Positions 53,705-62,759 of a stretch of 64,000 nt of DNA are shown here, in pieces. Source of the stretch: Ruicaihuangia caeni (GTDB lineage: Bacteria; Actinomycetota; Actinomycetes; Actinomycetales; Microbacteriaceae); the NCBI RefSeq assembly GCF_029952955.1, contig NZ_JASATX010000004.1:186001-250000 (forward strand), in the 5' to 3' direction. The position numbers and the translations under genes are program-made. Positions within the stretch are counted from its first letter, which is position 1. The number at the start of each line of letters is the position of its first letter. The notes under the pieces are model-generated. The model did no database searches. It was not told where the DNA came from and worked only from the letters and a program-made list of their open reading frames with translations.

Positions 53705-55324
53705 ATGCTCACGGCTACCGGTGCCGATTTCAGTCTTCGCGCTGAGCTCATTCTGCCAACGCTCCTGCGCTCGCGCGCGGGCGAGACGCCTGATGCCGTG
53801 TTCGCGCGTGAGATCGGTGGCCCCTCGCGGACGTACGCCGAGATGCACGATGGGGCGCTGGCGCACGGCGCCTACTTCCAGCAACTCGGGATCGCCCGTG
53901 AGGAGGTCGTGGCGACCTTCCTGCCCGCTTCGATCCGCGCCCTGGAGATCTGGCTCGGGCTGTCGTGGGCGGGCGCGATCGAAGCCGCACTCAACACGGG
54001 GTATCGCCACCAGTTGCTCGCCGATGTGCTGAACGACACGCGCGCGACCGTCGTGGTCACGACCTCCGACTTCGTTCCGCGCCTCGTGGAGGTCGCCGGG
54101 TTGCTCGAGCACGTCGACCGCCTCGTGCTGATCGATGTCGACGAGCGCGACATCCCGTCGTCGCCCGTGGACGGCTGGGCGATGCTTCCGGGCGCTGATG
54201 CCGGAGCGACGGCCTTCGAGGTGTCGTCGTTCAAGGAGCCGCGGCTCGAGGACACGAGCTGCGTGCTCTACACCTCGGGAACCACAGGACCCTCGAAGGG
54301 TGTCGTCATTCCCTGGGCGCAGATGCTCGAGAGCGGCCGAACGATCATCCCGGTCGAGCACATGGATGCCGACGACGTCTTCTACTGCCCGTACGCCCCC
54401 TGTCACATCACGGGCAAGGCGTATTTCTACAGCATGCTGCTCGTCGGCGGCGGCTATGTCGTCAAGCAGCAGTTCCGCACGTCGGACTTCTGGCCTGAAG
54501 TGGTCGAGTACGGCTGCACGACGACCCTGTTGCAGGGGGCCATGGCGCACTTCCTGCTCAACCAGGCCCCGAGCCCTCTCGAGCAGAACAACCCTCTCGA
54601 CAAGGTGATCGTCGCGCCGGTCATCGCCGAAGTGCAGGAACTCGAGCGACGCTTCGGCGTGCGAGTGGGAACCGTGTACAACATGACCGAGCTGAGCTGC
54701 CCGCTCGTGTCCGACGGATGGGTCAACGACGGCATCGGAAGCTGCGGCACCGTGCGCGAGGGCGTGACCGTGAGGTTGGTCGACGACCTCGACCGCGAGG
54801 TGCCCGTCGGTGAGATCGGCGAACTCGTGGTGCGGCACGACGACCCGTGGACGATGTCGACCGGATATCTGCGACGGCCCGAGGCGACCGTGCAGGCGAA
54901 CCGCAACAACTGGTTCCACACGGGCGACACCTTCTATCGCGACGAGCACGACCGCTACTTCTTCGTAGACCGCAAGAAGGACGCGATCCGCCGTCGCGGC
55001 GAGAACATCTCCTCTGCCGAGGTCGAGCGCGAAGTGCGGCCATTCCCTGGCGTGAAGGAGGTCGCGGCTGTCGCTGCGGAATCCGAGTTCGGTGAAGACG
55101 AGGTGCGTCTGATCATCGTCGAGGAGCCCGGCATCTCGGTCGAGCCCGCCGAACTGCACGAGTTCCTCAAGACTCGGATGGCGGCGTACATGCTGCCGCG
55201 GTACATCGACATCGTTGACAGCATCCCGAAGACCGAGACGCAGAAGATCCAGAAGAACCTGCTGCGCAAGCTGCCGATCTCCGACACCACATGGGAAGCG
55301 CCGCAGCGCCGGGCCTCGAAATGA
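53705..55324 (+). CDS. AMP-forming acyl-CoA synthetase/ligase
   Basis: 539 residues, ANL superfamily. The P-loop core is LYTSGTTGPSKG near residue 195, with TVYNMTELSC (A5), WFHTGDTFYRDEHDRYFFVDRKKDAIRRRGENIS (A7-A8) and a C-terminal catalytic lysine region KTETQKIQK. Forms an acyl-CoA from an imported carboxylate and ATP. It resembles crotonobetaine/carnitine-type CoA ligases in its ENISSAEVE segment. Stop overlaps the next gene by ATGA. Confidence 0.93.
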   Translation: MLTATGADFSLRAELILPTLLRSRAGETPDAVFAREIGGPSRTYAEMHDGALAHGAYFQQLGIAREEVVATFLPASIRALEIWLGLSWAGAIEAALNTGYRHQLLADVLNDTRATVVVTTSDFVPRLVEVAGLLEHVDRLVLIDVDERDIPSSPVDGWAMLPGADAGATAFEVSSFKEPRLEDTSCVLYTSGTTGPSKGVVIPWAQMLESGRTIIPVEHMDADDVFYCPYAPCHITGKAYFYSMLLVGGGYVVKQQFRTSDFWPEVVEYGCTTTLLQGAMAHFLLNQAPSPLEQNNPLDKVIVAPVIAEVQELERRFGVRVGTVYNMTELSCPLVSDGWVNDGIGSCGTVREGVTVRLVDDLDREVPVGEIGELVVRHDDPWTMSTGYLRRPEATVQANRNNWFHTGDTFYRDEHDRYFFVDRKKDAIRRRGENISSAEVEREVRPFPGVKEVAAVAAESEFGEDEVRLIIVEEPGISVEPAELHEFLKTRMAAYMLPRYIDIVDSIPKTETQKIQKNLLRKLPISDTTWEAPQRRASK

Positions 55325-56760
55325 GCGACGCCGCGCTGGGCTCGAAGGCCGCCGAGCTCTGGGCTGCATATCCGAAGACCCTTGCGGCAGCGCGCAAGCG
55401 GCGGGGCCGCAGGGATGCCGTCGAGGTGGGGGTCGAGTCATTCGACGGCTTGGATGCCGTCGTCGCCAGGCTCGACTTCGACTTCCTCGGAGGCTCGATG
55501 GGGCGCGACCATGGCGACGCCATCGTGGCCGCGCTGGATCGAGCAACGCGCGACAACCTGCCTTTCGTCTCGATCGTGCGGTCGGGCGGCGCCCGGATGC
55601 AGGAGGGCTTCGACGCGCTCTTCCAGATGGCCCGCACCTCCGGTGCCATGGCACGTGCACGAAAGGCCGGCGTGCCGACCATCTCGTGGCTGCGCCACCC
55701 GACGACAGGCGGAGTGCACGCCTCATACGCCTCGGCCTCGGATGTGCTGCTCGCCGACCGGGGAGCGACGCTCGGATTCGCTGGTCCGCGAGTCATGCAT
55801 GCGCTCGCTGGCGTCTTCCCGATGAAGGGAAGCCACACCGCCGAGCAGTACTTCGCCGACGGGCTCATCGATGAACTCGTCGACGAGAGCACGGCGCTGT
55901 CACGCATCGGGGTATGGCTTCGGCTCGCGCACCCCGCCGCCCGCGTCATGCCGACGCCTGCAGAGATGCCCGAGGAGTCGACCCGTCGATTGACTGGCTG
56001 GGACGCCCTTCGCTGCGCCCGCGACGACTCACGGCCGACCGCGCGACAGGTGGCCTCCGAAGTGTTTGACACCGTCGCTGAGCTCGGCGGCGCGCGCACG
56101 GGCACGAATGACGACGTGATGTTCGCTGCGCTCGCGTCGCTCGGCGGCGCGCCCGTCGTCGTGATCGGCACAGACCGCAACGCTGTCGGCCCGAACGGCT
56201 ACCGCGGAGCTCCCACTGCGGCGGGGTTCCGCAAGGCCCAGCGCGCGATCGATCTCGCATCGCGCTGGAAGCTGCCCATCGTCACCCTCATCGACACGCG
56301 GGGGGCGGATGCCTCGACCCCGTCCGATCGCGCGGGGCTCGCCAACGCGATCGCGGAGACGGCCGTCGCGCTCATGGAGGCGTCCGTGCCGACGGTGGCC
56401 GCCGTCGTGGGAGAAGGCGGGTCCGGAGGAGCCATGGCCCTGGCGGTGTGCGATCGTCTGCTGATGCAGGACGACGCCGTGTTCGAGGTCATCGCCCCGG
56501 AGGGGGCTGCGGCCATCTTGTTCAAGGATCCGGGTCTCGCCGCGGATGTCGCCGATCAGCTCGGTCTCGGCGCTGCCGAACTGCGCGCCCGCGGCTACTC
56601 CGACTACACGCTGAGCGGACCGAGTTTCGCGGGTGCGGCGGAGTCGAACCGTGTGCTGCGGCAGGCGCTGACGTCGCAGCTGGCCCTGCTCAGCAGGCAG
56701 AGCGCCGATGAACGAGGCGCGGCGCGCCACCGCCGATACGGTGCGAGTGAAGGGAACTGA
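55321..56760 (+). CDS. Acyl-CoA carboxyltransferase, fused beta/alpha (AccD-AccA type)
   Basis: 479 residues. N-terminal half matches AccD (LDFDFLGGSMG, GGARMQEG, GFAGPRVM near residue 155) and C-terminal half matches AccA (RGAPTAAGFRKAQRAI, GEGGSGGAMALAV, VIAPEGAAAILFKDP). The N-terminal four-cysteine zinc finger of AccD is absent. Carboxyltransferases need a biotinylated carrier and biotin carboxylase; neither is here, so it must use subunits from elsewhere or act as a decarboxylase or transcarboxylase. Start at 55321 in the ATGA overlap. Confidence 0.9.
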   Translation: MSDAALGSKAAELWAAYPKTLAAARKRRGRRDAVEVGVESFDGLDAVVARLDFDFLGGSMGRDHGDAIVAALDRATRDNLPFVSIVRSGGARMQEGFDALFQMARTSGAMARARKAGVPTISWLRHPTTGGVHASYASASDVLLADRGATLGFAGPRVMHALAGVFPMKGSHTAEQYFADGLIDELVDESTALSRIGVWLRLAHPAARVMPTPAEMPEESTRRLTGWDALRCARDDSRPTARQVASEVFDTVAELGGARTGTNDDVMFAALASLGGAPVVVIGTDRNAVGPNGYRGAPTAAGFRKAQRAIDLASRWKLPIVTLIDTRGADASTPSDRAGLANAIAETAVALMEASVPTVAAVVGEGGSGGAMALAVCDRLLMQDDAVFEVIAPEGAAAILFKDPGLAADVADQLGLGAAELRARGYSDYTLSGPSFAGAAESNRVLRQALTSQLALLSRQSADERGAARHRRYGASEGN

Positions 56761-56761
56761 C

Positions 56762-57664
56762 GTGTCAGACGCGATGACGCTCGAGCAGCTGCAAGCCATC
56801 ACGGATGCCGCGGGCGGCGAGTACTGGCAAAGCCATGGCATCCGAATGAACTACGTGCTGTCGGCGCCCGGTCCACGCGGAACAGTGGCCCTGATACCCG
56901 GCCTCGGCATGCAGCGCATCGAGTGGACAGCAGAGTTCGTCTCAGCGCTGCAGCGCCTGGGGTACCGCACGCTGCTCGCAGACAACCGCGACAACGGGGC
57001 GACGGAGTTCGTGCACCCCGAGGCCATGGAGTACGAGCTCACCGATCTCGCCGACGACTGGATCGGACTCGTCGAATCGCTCGAGCTCGGCCCCGTGCAC
57101 GTGGTCGGCATCTCGATGGGCGGCATGCTCGCGCAGCACTTCGCATTGCGAGCGCCCCACCTGACTCGCTCGCTCGTGTCGCTGATGTCGACCACGGGCA
57201 GGAGGGGGGTCGGGAGGCCGAGCGCCGAGGCCAAGTGGATCTTCAAGGAGCCCTTCACCGAGGGCGGCTATGAGGATTGGCTTCGGTACTGCTTGGCGCA
57301 CCACGCGTCGATCGCCGGCGCCCGCTACGTCGATGAAGCCCGCGCGAGTCTGCTCGCTCAGGCGACCTGGGCGAGGGGAGTGGACCCGAGCGGCACTGCT
57401 CGCCAGCTCGGCGCCATCCAGCGCGACGGCGACCGAAGCGAGCGGCTCGGCGGCATCGTCGTGCCGACGCTCGTCGTGCACGGAAGCGACGATCCGATGA
57501 TCGACGCCTCGGGCGGCCACGACACCAGCGCCGCGATCCCGGGCTCGGTGCTGCGCATCGCCGACGGGTTGGGGCACACCGTGCCCGTCGAACTCGCCGA
57601 TGAACTCGCCTCGATGCTCGACGACCACTTCAGCACGAGCGAACTGGAGGAGAAGAGCGCATGA
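56762..57664 (+). CDS. Alpha/beta hydrolase
   Basis: 300 residues. Nucleophile elbow GISMGGM with Ser near residue 118, acid in GSDDPMID and the histidine in GLGHTVP. An oxyanion region [12 protein letters not shown] lies near residue 45. I chose the GTG at 56762 because AAGGGAAC precedes it; an in-frame ATG at 56708 inside the previous gene is less likely. Substrate open: thioester, ester or lactone. Its coupling to glycerol kinase by an ATGA overlap is the best clue that it may release glycerol. Confidence 0.88.
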   Translation: MSDAMTLEQLQAITDAAGGEYWQSHGIRMNYVLSAPGPRGTVALIPGLGMQRIEWTAEFVSALQRLGYRTLLADNRDNGATEFVHPEAMEYELTDLADDWIGLVESLELGPVHVVGISMGGMLAQHFALRAPHLTRSLVSLMSTTGRRGVGRPSAEAKWIFKEPFTEGGYEDWLRYCLAHHASIAGARYVDEARASLLAQATWARGVDPSGTARQLGAIQRDGDRSERLGGIVVPTLVVHGSDDPMIDASGGHDTSAAIPGSVLRIADGLGHTVPVELADELASMLDDHFSTSELEEKSA

Positions 57665-59223
57665 GCCCGACGAGCGGCGCACGTCCGACGACAGCCGATC
57701 ACATCCTCGCCATCGACCAGGGCACCACCAGTACCCGAGCGATCGTGTTCGATTCCAAGGGAGTGCCGCGCGGGTCGTCGCAACTCGAACACCGCCAGCT
57801 GTTCCCCGCGCCGGGCTGGGTGGAGCACGACGCTGCGGAGATCTGGCGCAACGCGCAGTCGGTCATCGAGGGCGCGATGCGCCAGGCGGGGGTCGCAGCG
57901 GAGTCGATCGCGGCCGTCGGCATCACCAACCAGCGCGAGACGGTGGTGCTGTGGGATCGTGCGACCGGCGAACCCGTCGCGAATGCCATCGTCTGGCAGG
58001 ACACGCGCACGCAGGCCATCGTCGACCGGCTCGCTGAAGGCCACGGCATCAACCGGTACACGGAGGCGACCGGTCTGCCGCTCTCCACCTACTTCTCGGC
58101 CACCAAGATCCTGTGGCTCTTCGAGCAGCACCCCGAACTGCGGGAGCGGGCCGAACGGGGCGAGGTGCTGTTCGGAACCACCGACAGCTGGCTGCTGTGG
58201 AACCTCACCGGTGGCGCTGGCGGCGGAGTGCACGCGACCGACGTCACGAACGCGAGCCGCACGCTCCTCATGGATCTGCGAACCCTCGACTGGGATGCCA
58301 CGATCCTCGGCGAGCTCGGCATCCCTCGCGCGATGCTTCCCGAGATCCGCAGCTCCTCCGAGACCTACGGCGCAGTCGCGTCGGGCTCCCCGCTCGACGG
58401 CGTGCCGGTCGCGGGCATCCTCGGCGATCAGCAGGCCGCCACGTTCGGCCAGGCGGCGTTCTCGCGCGGCGAGGTGAAGAACACCTACGGCACCGGCAAC
58501 TTCCTCATTGTGAACACCGGCACAGAAATCGTGCGCTCGAAGCACGGCCTCATCACGACGGTCGCCTACCAGTTGGGGGAGCAACCGGCGGCATACGCGC
58601 TCGAGGGCTCGATCGCGGTGACGGGTTCGCTCGTGCAGTGGCTACGAGACAACCTCGGGCTGATCAGCAGTTCGGCTGAGGTCGAGCAGCTCGCGGCGAG
58701 CGTGGAGGACAACGGCGGCGTGCAGATCGTCCCCGCCTTCAGCGGCCTCTTCGCGCCCCACTGGCGCCCAGACGCTCGCGGCGTGATCGTGGGTCTCACC
58801 CGATACGCGACCAAGGCGCACTTCGCACGCGCCGCGCTGGAGTCGACCGCCCTGCAGACCTGGGAGGTGCTCGAAGCTGCGGATGCCGATGCTGCTGCGC
58901 CCCTCGAGGAGCTTCGCGTCGACGGCGGCATGACGGCGAACTCGCTGCTGATGCAGTTCCAGTCCGATCTCCTCGGCGTTCCGGTCGTCCGGCCCAAGGT
59001 GACCGAGACGACGGCGCTCGGGGCGGCGTACGCAGCCGGGCTCGCCGTTGGCCTGTGGTCGGGGCTGGATGAGCTTCGCGAGCACTGGCAGGAGGACGCC
59101 CGATGGGAGCCACGGATGCCCGTCGAGGAGCGCGACCGGCGCCGTCGGGTCTGGCGGAAGGCCGTCGAGCGCACTCTCGATTGGGTCGACGACGACACGA
59201 GTGCCGCGCTTCCGCGCGGCTGA
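57661..59223 (+). CDS. glpK: Glycerol kinase
   Basis: Phosphorylates glycerol to glycerol 3-phosphate with ATP. 520 residues, FGGY family: [15 protein letters not shown] near residue 17, [14 protein letters not shown], and the second phosphate loop [12 protein letters not shown] near residue 278, with [11 protein letters not shown] near the C-terminus. It ends the TRAP-SDR-MaoC-ligase-carboxyltransferase-hydrolase operon and overlaps the hydrolase stop by ATGA. Its product is the substrate of GlpD at the other end of the block. No glycerol facilitator gene is in the window. Confidence 0.96.
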   Translation: MSPTSGARPTTADHILAIDQGTTSTRAIVFDSKGVPRGSSQLEHRQLFPAPGWVEHDAAEIWRNAQSVIEGAMRQAGVAAESIAAVGITNQRETVVLWDRATGEPVANAIVWQDTRTQAIVDRLAEGHGINRYTEATGLPLSTYFSATKILWLFEQHPELRERAERGEVLFGTTDSWLLWNLTGGAGGGVHATDVTNASRTLLMDLRTLDWDATILGELGIPRAMLPEIRSSSETYGAVASGSPLDGVPVAGILGDQQAATFGQAAFSRGEVKNTYGTGNFLIVNTGTEIVRSKHGLITTVAYQLGEQPAAYALEGSIAVTGSLVQWLRDNLGLISSSAEVEQLAASVEDNGGVQIVPAFSGLFAPHWRPDARGVIVGLTRYATKAHFARAALESTALQTWEVLEAADADAAAPLEELRVDGGMTANSLLMQFQSDLLGVPVVRPKVTETTALGAAYAAGLAVGLWSGLDELREHWQEDARWEPRMPVEERDRRRRVWRKAVERTLDWVDDDTSAALPRG

Positions 59224-59258
59224 GCGTTCGCCCTGCGGCTGAGCGTTCGCCGCGAGTC

Positions 59259-59298
59259 TGACCGATCGGTCAAATCCTGACCGATCGGTCAGTACTGT
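59259..59298 (+). promoter_or_regulatory. Two TetR-type operators and -10 box
   Basis: The perfect 14-bp palindrome TGACCGATCGGTCA occurs twice, at 59259-59272 and 59278-59291, 19 bases apart. A TACTGT -10 box (59293-59298) follows and the regulator's ATG is six bases further, next to AGGA. The operators fill the space where -35 and upstream elements should be, so binding by the regulator should block the promoter. Confidence 0.85.
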
Positions 59299-59304
59299 GG
59301 AGGA

Positions 59305-59859
59305 ATGGCCGATCTCACTGCCCTGAAAGCGGCCGCGCTCACCGAGTTCGCGGCATCCGGATACCTGGGCACCTCAATCGCCCGCATCGCGGAACGAGCC
59401 GGGGTGAGCAAGGCATCGGTGCTCTACCACTTCGAGTCGAAGGAGGCGCTGCTCGCCTCGGCGGTCGGCTCCGCGATCGAGGAGCTCGAGCACCTGCTCG
59501 ATCGAGTGGGCACCGGCGACCTGGGCCTCGAGGAGCGCAAGGTCTTCGTCGAGGGCTTCGTCCAGTTCCTGCTCCGGAACCGCCTGGCCGTGCACATTTT
59601 CATGAACCAGCGCGGCACGCTGGCCGATCTCACGGTCATGCGCCGCGCAGACGCGCTCATCGAGCGCATCGCCCAGTTCCTGATGGAGCGCACCGCATCG
59701 CTCGATGAGCACATGCGCTTCGGCATCGCGCTCGGCGGAGCGGCCTACCTGCTCGCGAATGCAGGAGTGCTGCCCGGGCCGCAGCCCGACGACATCGAGG
59801 TGCGCGAGAGCCTCAATCGCATCCTGATCGGTCTGCTCGTTCCCGAGGCGGCCCGCTGA
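59305..59859 (+). CDS. TetR-family transcription regulator
   Basis: 184 residues. N-terminal HTH (about 8-50): AALTEFAASGYLGTSIARIAERAGVSKASVLYHFESKEALL. The C-terminal ligand and dimer domain is variable. Two palindromic operators stand in front of it and the MMPL gene starts inside its stop codon (TGATG), so it almost certainly autoregulates and represses the exporter operon. The inducer is unknown. Confidence 0.95.
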   Translation: MADLTALKAAALTEFAASGYLGTSIARIAERAGVSKASVLYHFESKEALLASAVGSAIEELEHLLDRVGTGDLGLEERKVFVEGFVQFLLRNRLAVHIFMNQRGTLADLTVMRRADALIERIAQFLMERTASLDEHMRFGIALGGAAYLLANAGVLPGPQPDDIEVRESLNRILIGLLVPEAAR

Positions 59860-62759
59860 TGGCCACGCTCCTCTACCGCATCGGCTCGTTCTCGTTCCGG
59901 CGTGCCTGGGCGGTGATCGCGGGATGGCTCCTGCTTGCAGCGCTCGCGCTCGGCGCCGGGCTCGGACTCGGGGGCCAGATGCAGGAGTCGTTCGCGATCC
60001 CGGGCACCGAATCGCAGGCCGCGATCGATCGGCTCGCTGCAGTGTTCCCCGAGACGGCCGGCGCGAGTGCGCAGCTGGTCCTACGGTCCGACGACGGAGC
60101 GCCCCTCGACGCGAGTCGCGACGAGATCGACGCGGTGGCGTCAGACCTCACCGATCTCGAACAGGTTTCGCAGGCCGTCTCGCCGTTCTCCGAATACGCC
60201 TTCGACGCCCTGTCCAAGGACGGCCGCACCGCGGTCATGCAGGTGCAGTTCGACGGAGCCGTCGAAGACATCACCGACGTGACCCTCGACGAGGTGGATG
60301 CCGCAGTCGAGCCGCTGCAGCGCGCAGGCATCTCGGTGGACTTCGGCGGGATGCTGTACCAGGACGTCGAATACGGCGTCACCGTGACCGAGCTCATCGG
60401 TGTGATCATCGCGGGCGTCGTGCTGCTGGTCACCTTCGGCTCGCTGATCGCTGCCGGCATCCCGCTGCTGACCGCGATCTTCGGCCTCGCGGTCAGCATG
60501 GGAGCGGTGCTCGCCGTCGCCGCGTTCGCCACCATCTCGAACGCGACACCGATGCTGGCGCTCATGATCGGCCTCGCGGTCGGTATCGACTACGGACTCT
60601 TCGTGCTCTCGCGGCACAGGCAGCAACTCGCGCAGGGCATCGCGCCCGCCGAGTCGGCGGCCATGGCCACTGGCACCGCGGGAAGCGCCGTGGTCTTCGC
60701 CGGGCTCACCGTCATCATCGCGCTGCTCGGCCTGCTGGTGGTCGGCATCCCGTTCCTCAGCACCATGGGCATCGCCGCCGCGTTCGCAGTGCTGCTCGCG
60801 GTGGTCGCGACGGTCACCCTGCTGCCGGCGGTGTTCCGTCTCGCCGGCAGCAGGCTGGCCCCTCGGCCCGGCAGCCGCACCGAGCGCCGAGCGCTTGCAG
60901 CGGCATCCGCCGATGGGCCGCCGTCCAAGGCCTTGGGCGCCCGCTGGGTGCGCGGAGTGCTGAAGGCGCCGGTCGCCGCCGTGGTCCTGGTGCTCGCGGT
61001 GCTCGGCACTCTGGCGGTCCCCGCATTCAGCCTGCAGCTCGCGCTGCCGAGCGGGGCGAGCGACCCAGAGGGCACCACCGCGCGGCAGGCGTACGACACG
61101 ATCGCGAACGAGCTCGGCGAGGGACGGAACGGGCCCCTCATCGTGGCGGTCGACATCACTCAGACGTCTGAAGTGCTCGAGTCGCTCGAGGCCATCTCCG
61201 ATGAACTCCGGGCGCTCCCGGGGGTGGATGCTGTCAGCGCCGGCATGCCGAACCGCTCGCTCGACACCGGGGTCATCCAGGTCATCCCCGAGACAGGGCC
61301 GGCAGACCCCGCTACGGCGCAGCTCGTGCACGACATCCGCGACCTCGCGCCCGGCATCGCAGCCGAGCACGACACTCCCATCGCCGTCACGGGCACCACT
61401 GCAGTGCAGATCGACATCTCCCAGCGGCTGAACGATGCGCTGCTGCCGTTCGGCATCATCGTCGTCGGGTTGTCGATCGTGCTCCTCATGCTCGTCTTCC
61501 GCTCGGTGCTCGTGCCGCTCAAGGCCGCGCTCGGCTTCGTGCTCTCGGTGCTCGCGTCCTTCGGTGTGGTCGTCGCGGTCTTCCAATGGGGATGGGGCGC
61601 AGAGCTCCTCGGCATCACGCCCGGACCAGTGCTGAGCTTCATGCCGATCCTCCTCATGGCCGTGCTCTTCGGCCTCGCAATGGACTACGAGGTGTTCCTC
61701 GTATCGGGCATGCGCGAGCGCTACGTGCACGGTGCCGAACCGCGGCAGGCGATCGAACGCGGGTTCGCCGGCGCAGCTCGGGTCGTGACCGCGGCCGCCC
61801 TCATCATGTTCGCCGTCTTCGTGTCGTTCGTGCCCGAGGGGTCGGGCGTGATCAAGGTGATGGCTCTCGGGCTCGCCGCGGGGGTGTTCCTCGACGCGTT
61901 CCTGGTGCGGATGACGCTGGTACCGGCGGTCATGGCGCTCATGGGGCGCGCCGCGTGGTGGCTGCCTCGTCGTCTCGACCGAGCGATGCCCGACGTCGAT
62001 ATCGAAGGCGCCCGCTTGCTCGAGCACCGTGAGGCCGCGGCGTGGGCGCGCGACCGCGATGGCGCAGTCCTGAGCTCCGCGGCCCTCCAACCCGCGAGTC
62101 AGGACGCCGAGGCATATCCCGCCACGGTCGACGTGGAGGTCGCGGCGGGCGAGGTACTGGTCATCACTGGACCGGAGCAATCACGCTCGCTGCTCGCGCA
62201 GACGTTCGCCGCACGGCGCATCCCGGCATCCGGGCGCCTGCAACTGGCCGGGAACACCGTGCCATCCGATATCTCCCGGGCGCGAATGGTCGTCGCGTAT
62301 TCGGACCTCGGCGCCGAGCAGGGCGGGCTGACCGCCGGAAGTCTGCTGCAGGAGCGGCTGCGGCTGCGACACCCCTGGCGTCCGTCGCTCGTGCGGAGGG
62401 AGACTCGTGAGTGGTTGAGCCGGCTCGACGCGGCGTCGCGCAGTGCCGGGCTTCAGCCGATCAGCCCGCGCGCCGCTCTCGACCGAGCCCAGAGCCGGCT
62501 CGCCGTGGCGACTGCGGCCCTCGCCGAGGGGACGCCCATCGCGGTGTTCGAGTTCGGCGACGACTCTCCGCAGCTCGAAGTGGAAACCCTCGCGCACGCG
62601 ATCGAGTCTCTGGCCGACCCGAGCACGGTCCTCGTGTTCTCGGCGCCGATGCCTCTCGCCATGACTTCGCGCCGTGTCCACCACGTGCCGCTCACACCGA
62701 CCACCACGCCGTTGCCGTCCTTCACGACGACGCCCAGCATCGAGGAGGCCGTGCGATGA
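59859..62759 (+). CDS. MMPL family transporter with C-terminal degenerate ABC-ATPase-like domain
   Basis: 966 residues. Residues 1-720 form an RND/MMPL exporter of about 12 helices in two halves, each with an Asp-Tyr motif: GLAVGIDYGLFVLSRHR near residue 240 and GLAMDYEVFLVSG near 605. After a linker (about 705-745) the C-terminal 200 residues run like an ABC nucleotide-binding domain: VITGPEQSRSLL at the Walker A position (lysine lost), AQSRLAVATAALAEG at the signature-helix position and IAVFEFGDD at Walker B. The DEP-type acidic pair is lost, so it should not hydrolyse ATP. Cotranscribed with TetR and a YhgE/Pip protein. Confidence 0.92.
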   Translation: MATLLYRIGSFSFRRAWAVIAGWLLLAALALGAGLGLGGQMQESFAIPGTESQAAIDRLAAVFPETAGASAQLVLRSDDGAPLDASRDEIDAVASDLTDLEQVSQAVSPFSEYAFDALSKDGRTAVMQVQFDGAVEDITDVTLDEVDAAVEPLQRAGISVDFGGMLYQDVEYGVTVTELIGVIIAGVVLLVTFGSLIAAGIPLLTAIFGLAVSMGAVLAVAAFATISNATPMLALMIGLAVGIDYGLFVLSRHRQQLAQGIAPAESAAMATGTAGSAVVFAGLTVIIALLGLLVVGIPFLSTMGIAAAFAVLLAVVATVTLLPAVFRLAGSRLAPRPGSRTERRALAAASADGPPSKALGARWVRGVLKAPVAAVVLVLAVLGTLAVPAFSLQLALPSGASDPEGTTARQAYDTIANELGEGRNGPLIVAVDITQTSEVLESLEAISDELRALPGVDAVSAGMPNRSLDTGVIQVIPETGPADPATAQLVHDIRDLAPGIAAEHDTPIAVTGTTAVQIDISQRLNDALLPFGIIVVGLSIVLLMLVFRSVLVPLKAALGFVLSVLASFGVVVAVFQWGWGAELLGITPGPVLSFMPILLMAVLFGLAMDYEVFLVSGMRERYVHGAEPRQAIERGFAGAARVVTAAALIMFAVFVSFVPEGSGVIKVMALGLAAGVFLDAFLVRMTLVPAVMALMGRAAWWLPRRLDRAMPDVDIEGARLLEHREAAAWARDRDGAVLSSAALQPASQDAEAYPATVDVEVAAGEVLVITGPEQSRSLLAQTFAARRIPASGRLQLAGNTVPSDISRARMVVAYSDLGAEQGGLTAGSLLQERLRLRHPWRPSLVRRETREWLSRLDAASRSAGLQPISPRAALDRAQSRLAVATAALAEGTPIAVFEFGDDSPQLEVETLAHAIESLADPSTVLVFSAPMPLAMTSRRVHHVPLTPTTTPLPSFTTTPSIEEAVR

